The position numbers and the translations under genes are program-made. DNA of 64,000 nucleotides from NCBI GenBank assembly GCA_018333525.1, contig JAGXTF010000118.1, positions 248,001-312,000 on the forward strand. Reading direction: 5' to 3'. Below the pieces are notes generated by a model. It saw only the letters and a list, made by a program, of their open reading frames with translations. It made no database searches and was not told the DNA's origin. The number at the start of each line of letters is the position of its first letter. The stretch's first letter is position 1. The stretch is from Bacteroidota bacterium. Its GTDB lineage: Bacteria; Bacteroidota; Bacteroidia; NS11-12g; UBA955. This document shows positions 17,089-25,291 of this stretch, one piece after another.

Positions 17089-18142
17089 TTTGTTTTCTTT
17101 TCAAAAAAACAATTTCGTATATCAATAATAAAACACTACCAGCTGCAAATGCTGCAAGCAATGACACCAGCACTACAAGCGATCGCTTAGGCCAGGCTTT
17201 GATTTCAGGCTTCGACGCTGCGCTTACCGTGAATTTATGTGAAAGCGCTTCTTTTACGTCTACTTGTCTTTTTTCAAATTGTGAAATCAGATCACTTTCC
17301 TTTTCCTCTTCCAGCTTTATTAATTCATTTAATGCAATAAAGTCACCTCCACTGGCCACCAGAGTTTTTTGCTGGTCCAGCAATTGGCTCATGGTGCTCA
17401 TTTTCCCAGAAGATTGTGCTTTGTAAATTTCTTCAGCCAGTGCACGGCTTTGTTCTTCATAGTTGGTAACGCCTTTTTCACCCAAACTGCGCAACTGATC
17501 TTTCAGGTTTTGAATTTTGGATTGTTTGTCGTGCAATGCACGCTCAACAATATTCAAAGCAGGAATAGCCAATTGTTTTTGAATTTCCGTTTTGATGGTA
17601 TCATACAAAGCGGCGATACCATTGGCCAATTTTGCTGCCATTTCCGGATCTTCATCCAGCACTTCAATATTGATGCTGAGGTATCTGGTGCGTTCAAATG
17701 AAATATTTTCCTTGATTTTATAATCCAGTGCGGTTTGCGGATGTCCCTCGGTTTTTGGATCAATTCTATAGTGCTTCATCAGGTTGAAATTTCGCACCAG
17801 CCTGCTGGTTAATTCCGATGATTGCAAAACTTGCAATGCCTTTTCTGCTTCTTCATCTTCGCCGAACTCCAGCGGGTCTTTTTGTCTTTGATTGAGTTCC
17901 GTTAAAAGCGCATTGGAAATGGAGTTATTTGTGGTTGGATAAAACACATGAACTGCCTTGTATTTTGGTTTGGTAATTAAAGGGCTGCTGATGATTGCAG
18001 ATGCAATTATTGCGATGGCACAAATAATCATCAATGACTTCTTCCACCGCCAGAAGAAATTAATAATATCTACCAGGCGAATGGGTTTATCGGAATAACT
18101 TTCGTCCAGCAGGTTGCGGTTTTCACCAGAATCGACTTTCAT
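17081..18142 (-). CDS. Wzz/GumC-like polysaccharide co-polymerase (chain-length determinant)
   Basis: 353 residues. A cytosolic N-terminus (IRLVDIINFFWRWKKS) leads into TM1 (~35-53), a coiled-coil-rich periplasmic domain (about 55-320, with KIQNLKDQLRSLGEKG), and TM2 (~322-345) preceded by a Pro-containing segment (KPEIKAWPKRS). This is the Wzz_2 architecture controlling glycan chain length. There is no C-terminal tyrosine-kinase domain. It heads the long minus-strand operon, and a TAnnTTTG element lies 11 bases upstream of its ATG. Confidence 0.87.
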   Translation of the reverse strand: MKVDSGENRNLLDESYSDKPIRLVDIINFFWRWKKSLMIICAIAIIASAIISSPLITKPKYKAVHVFYPTTNNSISNALLTELNQRQKDPLEFGEDEEAEKALQVLQSSELTSRLVRNFNLMKHYRIDPKTEGHPQTALDYKIKENISFERTRYLSINIEVLDEDPEMAAKLANGIAALYDTIKTEIQKQLAIPALNIVERALHDKQSKIQNLKDQLRSLGEKGVTNYEEQSRALAEEIYKAQSSGKMSTMSQLLDQQKTLVASGGDFIALNELIKLEEEKESDLISQFEKRQVDVKEALSHKFTVSAASKPEIKAWPKRSLVVLVSLLAAFAAGSVLLLIYEIVFLKRKQSA

Positions 18143-18153
18143 AGTTTAAGGGG

Positions 18154-18161
18154 CAAAGGTA
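18154..18161 (-). promoter_or_regulatory. -7 promoter element for the glycan operon
   Basis: TACCTTTG on the minus strand lies 11 bases upstream of the wzz-like ATG (18142). It is the only match seen ahead of the nine-gene operon running to 9735. Confidence 0.6.
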
Positions 18162-18246
18162 GTAAACGAAATGCTTACGTCACTATTTTACGCCGGCTGG
18201 TAAAAGCAGCACGATTTACAGAGGGATGACAGTTGTCGGGAATTCC

Positions 18247-18906
18247 TCAAATGTCAAAAAACCGGAGTACTGACTCAAATTCCCTTTCGGAACCGTTATC
18301 GAAATCTTCGGCCATAAAGCAGCCTGTCACTTTCATACCAAAGCGGTTAAAAGTAGCTACGATATTCTTCACCCGTGTCGTATTGAGTTTTAAATTAATC
18401 CGGAGCGAATTTTCTTCGGTATTGTCTACCATCATTCCTAAAACTTTTGCTCCGTTTTCTTCGACCATTCTGGCAATATGGGAAGGTGCAAAATCATTGG
18501 GCTTTACCTCCAGCACCACTACTGCCCCAATACCTTTATAGGTGAGAGATTGAGAAATATTTTTATGAATGCTTTTTTGATCCACAATGCCGGTAAATTC
18601 ATTTTTTTGATTGAAAACCGCCAGCACCTGCAAATCATTAGCCGCGAATACGGGAACTATTTCATACAAATGTGCATCCATGGAAACCCTTGGTGCATGA
18701 GGATTGTAAGGTATTATTTCCTCCAGTTTGGTGTCGCCCGGAACATCCGTCAGTAATACTGTTCTGGCGTAATTGTATAAATCCAGTTTATCCAAAACAG
18801 GCAATTCCGTAACCCCCTGTTCAGCCATAAATGACCTTGCAGCCGATACGGTATCGGTTTTGCGCAAAGCTACCAGCGCTTCATTCAACAGGTCCATGGC
18901 TTTCAT
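18247..18906 (-). CDS. CBS-domain pair protein with C-terminal ACT-like domain
   Basis: 219 residues. Two CBS motifs are visible at about 1-60 (TVSAARSFMAEQGVTELPVLD) and 70-130 (LYEIVPVFAANDLQVLAVFN, then FTGIVDQKSI). The C-terminal region (VVVLEVKPNDFAPSHIARMV ... KVTGCFM) has an ACT-like beta-alpha-beta pattern. CBS-ACT proteins of the AcuB type sense adenylate nucleotides or other small ligands in the cytosol; the target here is unknown. A TAnnTTTG element lies 37 bases upstream, so it may be transcribed separately from the globin/DHS-like pair. Confidence 0.8.
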   Translation of the reverse strand: MKAMDLLNEALVALRKTDTVSAARSFMAEQGVTELPVLDKLDLYNYARTVLLTDVPGDTKLEEIIPYNPHAPRVSMDAHLYEIVPVFAANDLQVLAVFNQKNEFTGIVDQKSIHKNISQSLTYKGIGAVVVLEVKPNDFAPSHIARMVEENGAKVLGMMVDNTEENSLRINLKLNTTRVKNIVATFNRFGMKVTGCFMAEDFDNGSEREFESVLRFFDI

Positions 18907-18943
18907 ACAATAGAAACGGAATACCCTCCAGTTTGTTTCCCTG

Positions 18944-18951
18944 CAAATATA
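18944..18951 (-). promoter_or_regulatory. -7 promoter element for the CBS-ACT gene
   Basis: TATATTTG on the minus strand (caaatata on plus), 37 bases upstream of the ATG at 18906 and in the gap after the globin gene. Confidence 0.5.
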
Positions 18952-18959
18952 CGCAGAAT

Positions 18960-19352
18960 TTATTCCTTTTTCCGGATCAGCAAGGAATCGTCATTTATCA
19001 GTCCCAGCTTGTATTGAAACATCCACCCCAACTCATTGGATTTGCCAATCCATTTTTGAGCATTCGGGCCCTGAAACTTTCCGGTAATGGTATGGTGCAA
19101 ATACTCCAGCCATTTGGTGAAATGCGCAGCGGTGAGACCCAATTTGGTGTGGGGTTCAAATGCACTTCCTCTGTATGGGTTATGTGCTGCATCTATGTCC
19201 AGTACAAAAGACCAGAATGTAAAAATTTTAGGCAAATGAACCTCTAATTCCAGGTGTGCAAAAACCGGTTGTGTAAATGGATCTTCGAGCAATAACCGAT
19301 ATTGTTCGCGCACCACATATTCAATATCGGATTTTGAAATAATATCATTCAT
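18960..19352 (-). CDS. Group III truncated haemoglobin
   Basis: 130 residues, the usual length for a 2-over-2 globin of group III. The pattern L-P-K-I-F-T-F-W-S-F-V-L (40-51), NPYRGSAFEPH (58-68) and AAHFTKWL (75-82) gives the proximal haem ligand His77, with the Trp101/Ala cluster downstream. Group III globins are cytosolic haem proteins with unsettled roles (redox or peroxide chemistry). The start lies three bases after the stop of the DHS-like gene, so the two are almost certainly co-transcribed. Confidence 0.9.
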   Translation of the reverse strand: MNDIISKSDIEYVVREQYRLLLEDPFTQPVFAHLELEVHLPKIFTFWSFVLDIDAAHNPYRGSAFEPHTKLGLTAAHFTKWLEYLHHTITGKFQGPNAQKWIGKSNELGWMFQYKLGLINDDSLLIRKKE

Positions 19353-19355
19353 CTT

Positions 19356-20327
19356 CTACCATCCCAAAATCCAGGCAAAAATCAATGGAGCAACTATGGT
19401 TGCATCGCTTTCCACAATAAACTTTGGGGTATGTATATCCAATTTTCCCCACGTTATTTTTTCGTTGGGAACCGCGCCACTATAGCTTCCGTACGATGTG
19501 GTGGAATCACTAATCTGACAGAAATAACTCCAGAATGGAATATTCTCCATCTCCATATCCTGGTACAACATTGGTACAACACAAATTGGGAAATCACCAG
19601 CTATGCCGCCACCTATCTGAAAAAATCCAACTCCTTTCCCTTCACTGTTTTTAACGTACCAATCTGCGAGCCAGGCCATATATTCAATTCCGCTTTTCAT
19701 TGCCGATGCCCTAATCTCATTTTTTATGACATAACTGGCGAAGATATTTCCCATGGTACTGTCTTCCCATCCTGGTACTACTATTGGCAAATTTTTCTGT
19801 GCAGCAGCGAGCATCCAGGAGTCCTCCGGGTCTATTTCATAATAGGGTTCCAGCTCTCCGCTCAATAGAATCTTGTACATATATTCATGTGGAAAAAAGC
19901 GCTCATTTTTTTCATCCGCATCTTTCCAAATTTTATGTATGTGTTTTTGCAATCTGCGAAATGCTTCTTCTTCAGGAATACAGGTATCTGTAACCCTGTT
20001 GTAATGGTTCTCCAAAAGGTCCCATTCATCCTGCGGACTCAGGTCACGGTAATGCGGCACCCTTTTGTAGTGGCTGTGGGCTACCAGATTCATGATATCC
20101 TCTTCCAGATTAGCGCCGGTACAGCTGATGATATCCACCTTGCCCTGACGAATCATTTCAGCCAAACTTTTTCCCAACTCCGCTGTGCTCATAGCACCAG
20201 CTAAAGTCACCATCATTTTACCACCTTCGGTAAGATGGGTTTCATATCCCTTGGCAGCATCTACCAAAGCTGCAGCATTAAAGTGCAGATAATGTTTTTC
20301 AATAAATTGAGATACCGGTCCTTTCAT
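19356..20327 (-). CDS. Deoxyhypusine-synthase-like protein with altered substrate-site residues
   Basis: 323 residues of the DHS fold. SCTGANLEED (68-77) matches the NAD-binding TTAGGxEED of eukaryotic DHS, PGWEDSTMG (185-193) the TDGSxGD segment, and ITWGK (291-295) places Lys295 at the catalytic Lys of human DHS (K329), with Glu289 at E323. The His-His pair after GGG is absent (GGGIAGDFP, 239-247), and the two Asp of human DGSDSG are Tyr here (YGSYSG, 279-284). Between GGG and WGK it is nine residues longer. Bacteria lack eIF5A, so the NAD/Lys chemistry probably serves another amine or substrate. Comparison with human DHS is from memory. Confidence 0.82.
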   Translation of the reverse strand: MKGPVSQFIEKHYLHFNAAALVDAAKGYETHLTEGGKMMVTLAGAMSTAELGKSLAEMIRQGKVDIISCTGANLEEDIMNLVAHSHYKRVPHYRDLSPQDEWDLLENHYNRVTDTCIPEEEAFRRLQKHIHKIWKDADEKNERFFPHEYMYKILLSGELEPYYEIDPEDSWMLAAAQKNLPIVVPGWEDSTMGNIFASYVIKNEIRASAMKSGIEYMAWLADWYVKNSEGKGVGFFQIGGGIAGDFPICVVPMLYQDMEMENIPFWSYFCQISDSTTSYGSYSGAVPNEKITWGKLDIHTPKFIVESDATIVAPLIFAWILGW

Positions 20328-20350
20328 TTCGTCCGCGAATTTAATAGTTA

Positions 20351-20403
20351 GTGACCGAGTTACCGAGTAACCGGGTCACTGAGTGAATGAGTGGCCGGTA
20401 ACC
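20351..20403. repeat. Intergenic ccgagt-type iterated repeat with nested hairpin
   Basis: Upstream of the DHS-like gene, gtgacc-ga-gttac-cga-gtaac-cg-ggtcac is a nested stem-loop (20351-20379) built from iterated gt(t)accgagt units; it continues as actgagtgaatgagtggccggtaacc. Related units recur after glmS at 41595-41628. Confidence 0.7.
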
Positions 20404-20428
20404 AAAACCAAGAATCTCTCAACATTTT

Positions 20429-20460
20429 TCACCCCAATCCCTGACCCTAACTCCTAAAGC
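20429..20460. repeat. C-rich ccct/ccta iterated tract
   Basis: caccccaatccctgaccctaactcc is a C-rich iteration on the plus strand in the gap between two divergent genes. A similar tract lies at 56269-56297 before selD. Confidence 0.5.
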
Positions 20461-20517
20461 CTTATAAAATCAAATTCTTATGTAACCTCAGTCATCTTTA
20501 TCTGATTTTTCGCTTCG

Positions 20518-20525
20518 TAAATTTG
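20518..20525 (+). promoter_or_regulatory. -7 promoter element for the cytochrome/barrel cassette
   Basis: TAAATTTG ends six bases before the ATG at 20532. The ORF-track TTG start (20523) lies inside this element, which favours the ATG. Confidence 0.65.
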
Positions 20526-20531
20526 TTATTC

Positions 20532-21224
20532 ATGAGAAAACCTTTTTACAGGCGAGGGACATTTCAAATTGTATTTGCGTTTGCTGCAATAATTGCTTCA
20601 ATTATTTCCTGTGAACATGAACCGATTTTCAGGGCATTGCCATCCGATGATTCCACAAACGAAGTGGATACCGGCATATGCTTCGAGAGGGATATTTTAC
20701 CTATTTTTCAGAATAGTTGTGCTACAACCAATTGCCACAATTCCATTACTCAAAAAGATGAATATGTTTTGGATAATTATGACAACATCACCAAAAAGGG
20801 AATTGTGAAGGGGAGTGCCGCCTCAAGCAAAATTTACGAGGTTATCCGCAAAAATGAAATGCCTCAGAATCCGGTTCCAAAACTTACAGACGCCCAAAAG
20901 AATTTGATAAAAAGATGGATTGATGGAGGGGCAAAAAATGGCACCAACTGCCCGATAAAATGTGATACAGCAACATTCACTTATACGGATGCTGTAAAAA
21001 AAATAACTGCTAATTATTGTACCGGTTGTCATAATTCTCTGGATTCACAAGCCGGTATTAATTTGAGTACATATTGGGGTACACGCAATGCAGCGCTTAA
21101 TGGAAAATTATGGAACAGCCTAAACAGAACTACTGCCTGGATGCCACAAGGCGGAAACAGATTGTCGGATTGTGAATTGACACAAATTAAGAAATGGACC
21201 AATGCAGGCGCACCAAATAATTAA
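20532..21224 (+). CDS. Di-haem c-type cytochrome lipoprotein
   Basis: About 230 residues from the ATG at 20532. The signal peptide ends in a lipobox (SIISC), so it is lipid-anchored in the envelope. Two tandem haem domains follow. The first has CATTNCH, an expanded C-x4-C-H site, with KNEMPQ as likely Met ligand; the second has CTGCH with WMPQGG. Both end in W-x-D/N-x-G-A, showing an internal duplication. The 3' end overlaps the mono-haem gene by 23 bases. The family resembles small cytochromes found near DUF5777 barrels; electron transfer at the outer membrane is inferred. Confidence 0.82.
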   Translation: MRKPFYRRGTFQIVFAFAAIIASIISCEHEPIFRALPSDDSTNEVDTGICFERDILPIFQNSCATTNCHNSITQKDEYVLDNYDNITKKGIVKGSAASSKIYEVIRKNEMPQNPVPKLTDAQKNLIKRWIDGGAKNGTNCPIKCDTATFTYTDAVKKITANYCTGCHNSLDSQAGINLSTYWGTRNAALNGKLWNSLNRTTAWMPQGGNRLSDCELTQIKKWTNAGAPNN

Positions 21225-21582
21225 GGCAGTATTTATTACTGCTGCAAGCTTTTTGTTGCTGCATTCCTGTTATTACGACAATAAAACGGAACTTTATCCG
21301 GCAGGGGCAGCCTGCGATACAGCAAATGTGAGTTTTGCTACATTTGTAAAACCCATGATTGATAAAGAATGTAAATTGTGCCACAGTGGTACAAACCCTA
21401 GCGGAGTAATTTTACTTACCAATTATTCAGAAATTTCGGCTTCTGCAAATTCCGGAAAATTGTATGGGTCACTTTCCTGGACATCCGGTTATAAACCAAT
21501 GCCACAGGGAGGAAATAAGTGGAGCAGTTGCGATTTATTGAAATTAAAAACCTGGATACAAAACGGTGCAAAAAACAATTAA
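21202..21582 (+). CDS. Mono-haem c-type cytochrome lipoprotein
   Basis: 126 residues: signal peptide with lipobox (LLLHSC), one CKLCH haem site, KPMPQGGN (likely Met axial ligand) and the WIQNGAKNN ending. This single domain is clearly homologous to the second domain of the preceding gene (MPQGGN, S-x-C-D/E-L). A CxxCH without a membrane segment other than the lipoprotein signal points to an envelope electron carrier. The ATG at 21202 lies within the previous gene and its stop lies within the start of the barrel gene, so all three are translationally coupled. Confidence 0.82.
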   Translation: MQAHQIIKAVFITAASFLLLHSCYYDNKTELYPAGAACDTANVSFATFVKPMIDKECKLCHSGTNPSGVILLTNYSEISASANSGKLYGSLSWTSGYKPMPQGGNKWSSCDLLKLKTWIQNGAKNN

Positions 21583-22510
21583 AAATTTATTTCTTCCGAT
21601 AATTGTTTTTGTCACATGTACACTCGGTGCACAAACAGATTCAACCTATTCCGATTCTATCGCAATAACAGTCCCGGATACTGTTATTTATCCGGAGAAT
21701 GCCGAGATTCCCATTCAAAATATTGCTGAAAATCAGGAGAACAATTCCAATTCAAAATCTTCCAACAACTGGTGGGGAAATGGATTGCGTATAGTTAATT
21801 TTCAAAGCACAAAAGTGCTGGAAAAAGGGCAACTCGATTTTTGTATTCAACATCGTTTTGGTTATCTCAGCCAGGGCAAATCGAATTTTTTTGGATTGGA
21901 TGAAAGCAATTATCGCCTGGGATTTGATTATGGCTTAATAAATCACCTTACTATTGGTGTGGGTAGAAGCAATGTCGGGAAAATTTTGAATGGCTATTTT
22001 AAATGGGAAATTGTAAAACAAAACGAAACGGTTCCTTTTTCTGTAAGTCTGCTGGAGGATCTCGGGGTATCTCTTGCACACCCTCCTTCCGGGTTGGAAC
22101 CCTATTACTGGACGCATCGTTTAAAATATACCAGCCAGCTCATTATTGCCCATGTTTTTGGAGACTCCAGATTTATGATTCAAATCGCACCAACCGTGGT
22201 GCATCGCAATTTCACAGATTCTGCCACAGAACCCAATGATTTGTTGAGTTTAACATCCGATTTGCGATTTAGAATTACAAAAGGGATTTCTATTACGGGC
22301 GAATATGGATTTTTATTTCCAAGAGATTATAGAAACCAACTGCGCACCGCAGCCGGAGCGGGTGTTGAATTCTATACTGCAAGACATGTTTTTCAGTTAT
22401 TGGTTTCTAATGCATATTACATGAACGAAGCCAATATTCTTACCATGCAAAATGGAAATATTTCCAAAGGAGAAATCCGTTTTGGATTTAATGTAGTGAG
22501 AAGTTTCTGA
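21566..22510 (+). CDS. DUF5777-like outer-membrane beta-barrel protein
   Basis: 314 residues from a GTG at 21566, overlapping the cytochrome by 17 bases. The signal peptide (LFLPIIVFVTCTLGAQ) is followed by a ~50-residue Asn/Ser-rich linker, then alternating amphipathic strands (LDFCIQHRFGYL, YRLGFDYGLINHLTIGVGRS, FMIQIAPTVVHRNF, ISITGEYGFLF) and a C-terminal aromatic residue (VVRSF), as in outer-membrane barrels. The start QSTKVLEKGQLDF ... HRFG resembles DUF5777. Coupling to two cytochromes suggests it is a conduit or platform for them. Confidence 0.75.
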   Translation: MQKTIKNLFLPIIVFVTCTLGAQTDSTYSDSIAITVPDTVIYPENAEIPIQNIAENQENNSNSKSSNNWWGNGLRIVNFQSTKVLEKGQLDFCIQHRFGYLSQGKSNFFGLDESNYRLGFDYGLINHLTIGVGRSNVGKILNGYFKWEIVKQNETVPFSVSLLEDLGVSLAHPPSGLEPYYWTHRLKYTSQLIIAHVFGDSRFMIQIAPTVVHRNFTDSATEPNDLLSLTSDLRFRITKGISITGEYGFLFPRDYRNQLRTAAGAGVEFYTARHVFQLLVSNAYYMNEANILTMQNGNISKGEIRFGFNVVRSF

Positions 22511-22516
22511 TATAAA

Positions 22517-23254
22517 TCAACCTTCTCCCAGCCACCATTTCGGTTTGATATGCACTACCGGTGGAGCATATCTGTTTATTCTGTCCGCCAAAAATTCCAT
22601 GGCTTTTTCCGGATCATCTGTTACCAATAACATTTCATCATCTTCGGGAGAAATAGTTTTGTGATAGTCCATCACATCCAGTTGTTCTATGGTATCTTTC
22701 CAATACTCGGTACCCATTAAAACTACCGGAAACCAGGGCATTTTTTTGGTTTGAATCAAGGTAAGCGCTTCAAACATTTCATCCAGAGTTCCGAATCCTC
22801 CGGGTAAAATGATAAAGCCAAATGAATATTTAAATAAGAATACTTTTCGAACAAAAAAATGTTTGATCTGAACCATTTTATCCAGATACGGATTTGGATT
22901 TTGTTCAAATGGCAATTCAATATTTACACCAATACTTTTTCCGCCTATATCTTTTGCTCCACGGTTTGCGGCTTCCATTATTCCCGGCCCGCCACCGGTT
23001 ACAACAGCAAAACCAAGCTCAGCAACCCTGCGCCCCATGATGCGAGCCAAATCATAAAAGGGATGACCTTCTTTAAACCTGGCAGAACCAAAAATGGTAA
23101 TACTCGGTCCCAAAAAGTGCAGTTTTCTGAATCCATTGATAAAATCATAAAAAACCTGAAATACAAATCGGAATTCGTAACCTCTGCTGTGTGGGCCTTT
23201 GAGGTAATCTAAACCCTGAAATCTGCGATTCCCGTTATTGTTGGTCTCGGACAT
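22517..23254 (-). CDS. LOG-family (TIGR00730-type) nucleotide phosphoribohydrolase
   Basis: 245 residues, Rossmann-like. GGGPGIMEAANRGA and PGGFGTLDEMFE are the two LOG-family motifs for nucleotide binding and catalysis. The family removes the base from AMP-type nucleotides and in some organisms makes cytokinins; in bacteria it is often annotated as a lysine-decarboxylase-like protein. The length with N-terminal extension (residues 1-55) fits the longer bacterial form. The actual substrate is unknown. Confidence 0.88.
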   Translation of the reverse strand: MSETNNNGNRRFQGLDYLKGPHSRGYEFRFVFQVFYDFINGFRKLHFLGPSITIFGSARFKEGHPFYDLARIMGRRVAELGFAVVTGGGPGIMEAANRGAKDIGGKSIGVNIELPFEQNPNPYLDKMVQIKHFFVRKVFLFKYSFGFIILPGGFGTLDEMFEALTLIQTKKMPWFPVVLMGTEYWKDTIEQLDVMDYHKTISPEDDEMLLVTDDPEKAMEFLADRINRYAPPVVHIKPKWWLGEG

Positions 23255-23269
23255 AGGTGCAAATGTGAG

Positions 23270-23300
23270 AAAAAAAATGGCCGGTAATACATTACCGGCC
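23270..23300 (-). terminator. Terminator after ndk
   Basis: ggccggtaat-ac-attaccggcc is a 10-bp inverted repeat (23279-23300). On the minus strand it is followed by a T-run (complement of gagaaaaaaaat), ending the ndk transcript before the LOG gene. Confidence 0.85.
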
Positions 23301-23335
23301 GAATTGATTTTTTAAAAATTTATGATTCTTATGGG

Positions 23336-23755
23336 TTAGAAACGCTCCAGCATGCTGAAGAAAAAATTGCCTTCAATGGCTGCGTTCTCATCGCTGTCGC
23401 TTCCGTGTATGGCATTGGCATCAATGCTCTTTGCATACAAATTGCGTATGGTTCCCGGATCTGCTTTTTGTGGATCAGTCGCACCAATTATTTTTCTGAA
23501 ATCTTCTACTGCATTTTCTTTTTCCAAAATTGCGGCATAAATCGGACCGGAGGTCATAAAGCTCACCAGATCATTAAAAAATGGGCGCTGGCGGTGAATA
23601 TCATAAAACAACCCTGCCTGCTCATCGCTCAAACGGGTGTATTTCAGTGCAATAACTTTAAAGCCGGCGGCAGTAATGTGATCCAGAATTTTACCCGCAT
23701 GGCCATTAGCCACTGCATCGGGTTTTATCATGGTGAATGTACGATTGGTAGTCAT
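23336..23755 (-). CDS. ndk: Nucleoside diphosphate kinase
   Basis: Transfers the gamma-phosphate from ATP to NDPs through a phospho-His intermediate in the cytosol. The 139 residues match the family. MIKPDAV (9-15) and the active-site NAIHGSDS (114-121), with His117 as the phosphorylated residue, are intact. The start fits the family N-terminus ([11 protein letters not shown]). It stands alone between a terminator downstream and a small gap to a divergent gene. Confidence 0.97.
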   Translation of the reverse strand: MTTNRTFTMIKPDAVANGHAGKILDHITAAGFKVIALKYTRLSDEQAGLFYDIHRQRPFFNDLVSFMTSGPIYAAILEKENAVEDFRKIIGATDPQKADPGTIRNLYAKSIDANAIHGSDSDENAAIEGNFFFSMLERF

Positions 23756-23893
23756 ATTGTCAACGCGCCATGCACAAAAACCATGCCTGAATATTAGCGC
23801 CTTCCTGCTGAAGCGCGTTTGTCACAGAAAAGTCAAGCCCTTGTCATTGGCTTACCAATACAGCTTAATTGCATAAATTCGATGCAAGAACCC

Positions 23894-25240
23894 ATGGTTA
23901 AAAAATACTTTTTGATACTTATTTTGGCAGTTTGCCTGACAGGGGTACAGGCGCAAACCAATATACCCTCGATAATTTCCTCTGATCAAAGTTGGACTGC
24001 AGCAAACTCCCCTTATTATCTGGTTTCAACTACTCTGATACAGCCCGGAGCAGTAGTAACTGTAGAACCGGGAGTTAGAGTAATCAGCACCGGCAATTTT
24101 AATATTACGGTTAACGGTTGCTTGCGCGCACTTGGTAAAGAAGATTCCATGGTTTCATTTGAATCGCTAACCATTGATTTTAACGCTTCTGCCCTGGAGT
24201 ACAATTCGTCAACGGGCCTGGGTTCCAAATTTGAATATACCCGTTTCACGTCTTATGCGCAAACCGGCAATATTGTGACTACATACGCTATTGATTTGTA
24301 CTTCAATAAATGCAGTTTTGATTTTGGTTTATACTGCATCTATAATAAAGCTACTACCGGTACATTTCAGCTGTGGGTTTCCAATTCCAATTTTAATTTC
24401 CGAAGTGGCGGTTATCCGGTTTACGGGGCATACCAGAATTCCAATTTGACTTTTACAGGCAATTATTTTGATAAGAGTTCATACTTATATCTGGGTGAAA
24501 AAAATTATATTTATAACAACTATTTCAATGGCGGAACCTATGGCATGTATTGGCAGTATTATACCAAAGTAGTGGATGCGCAGTGTAATAATTTTAAGAA
24601 CTTAAATATAGCAGCTTACATTGCCTCCTTTAATAGTACTGGCATCACAAAAATGAATATCCGCAACAATATTTTTGATTCCTGCAATACAGCAGTGTAC
24701 TTTGTTTGCAGCAATAACATGTTGGATAGTTTTCATGTGAGTGAAAACAATTTTATTAATATCAGAATTGCATACGTGAACTTTGCCAGTTGTACTAATT
24801 CCGGCCTGATAAAATCAATTGATTTTACCGGTAATTTTTGGGGAACCAAAGACAGCACCAAAATATTTCCCAAAATTATGGATTACAGAAAAAACACGCA
24901 GGTTCCATATATCATTGACATTACAAATTTTAAATCGGAAAAAACCGGAGTGTGCTGGCCATTGAATCGTGAGGAAACAACCGGGGTAATGCAAAATGCA
25001 AGCACTCCGGGTTATATTTTTTATCCAAATCCGGCACAAAACGAGTTGCATATACAATGCATAGAAAATGATTATTATGAGGTGAAAATTCTGGATGTGA
25101 ACGGGAAGAAACTAGGGGAAAATGCCTTCACCGGAAACAGTTTTCGCTGGAATATAATTGATGTTCCGGGAGGTGTTTATATGCTGGTGTTGGAAAGTAA
25201 ATCAATCCGAAGCAGCAACAAAATTCTGATTCAAAAATAA
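23894..25240 (+). CDS. T9SS-secreted right-handed beta-helix protein (copy 1)
   Basis: The true start is probably ATG 23894 (or 23882), which opens into the signal peptide MVKKYFLILILAVCLTGVQA; the track start at 23819 adds 25 non-family residues. The mature part has beta-helix-type coils rich in N, with motifs such as NNIFDSC and GNFWGT and short repeats of ~20 residues. The C-terminal tail (FYPNPAQNELHI, LDVNGKKLGE, GGVYMLVLE) is a T9SS type A signal. The next gene is a paralogue with the same order of motifs. Carbohydrate binding or lyase-like function is possible but not shown. Confidence 0.8.
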   Translation: MVKKYFLILILAVCLTGVQAQTNIPSIISSDQSWTAANSPYYLVSTTLIQPGAVVTVEPGVRVISTGNFNITVNGCLRALGKEDSMVSFESLTIDFNASALEYNSSTGLGSKFEYTRFTSYAQTGNIVTTYAIDLYFNKCSFDFGLYCIYNKATTGTFQLWVSNSNFNFRSGGYPVYGAYQNSNLTFTGNYFDKSSYLYLGEKNYIYNNYFNGGTYGMYWQYYTKVVDAQCNNFKNLNIAAYIASFNSTGITKMNIRNNIFDSCNTAVYFVCSNNMLDSFHVSENNFINIRIAYVNFASCTNSGLIKSIDFTGNFWGTKDSTKIFPKIMDYRKNTQVPYIIDITNFKSEKTGVCWPLNREETTGVMQNASTPGYIFYPNPAQNELHIQCIENDYYEVKILDVNGKKLGENAFTGNSFRWNIIDVPGGVYMLVLESKSIRSSNKILIQK

Positions 25241-25291
25241 AATCAGCCAAACATATCCATAGTACATATTTTTCAGTTTATTTGATGTTTT

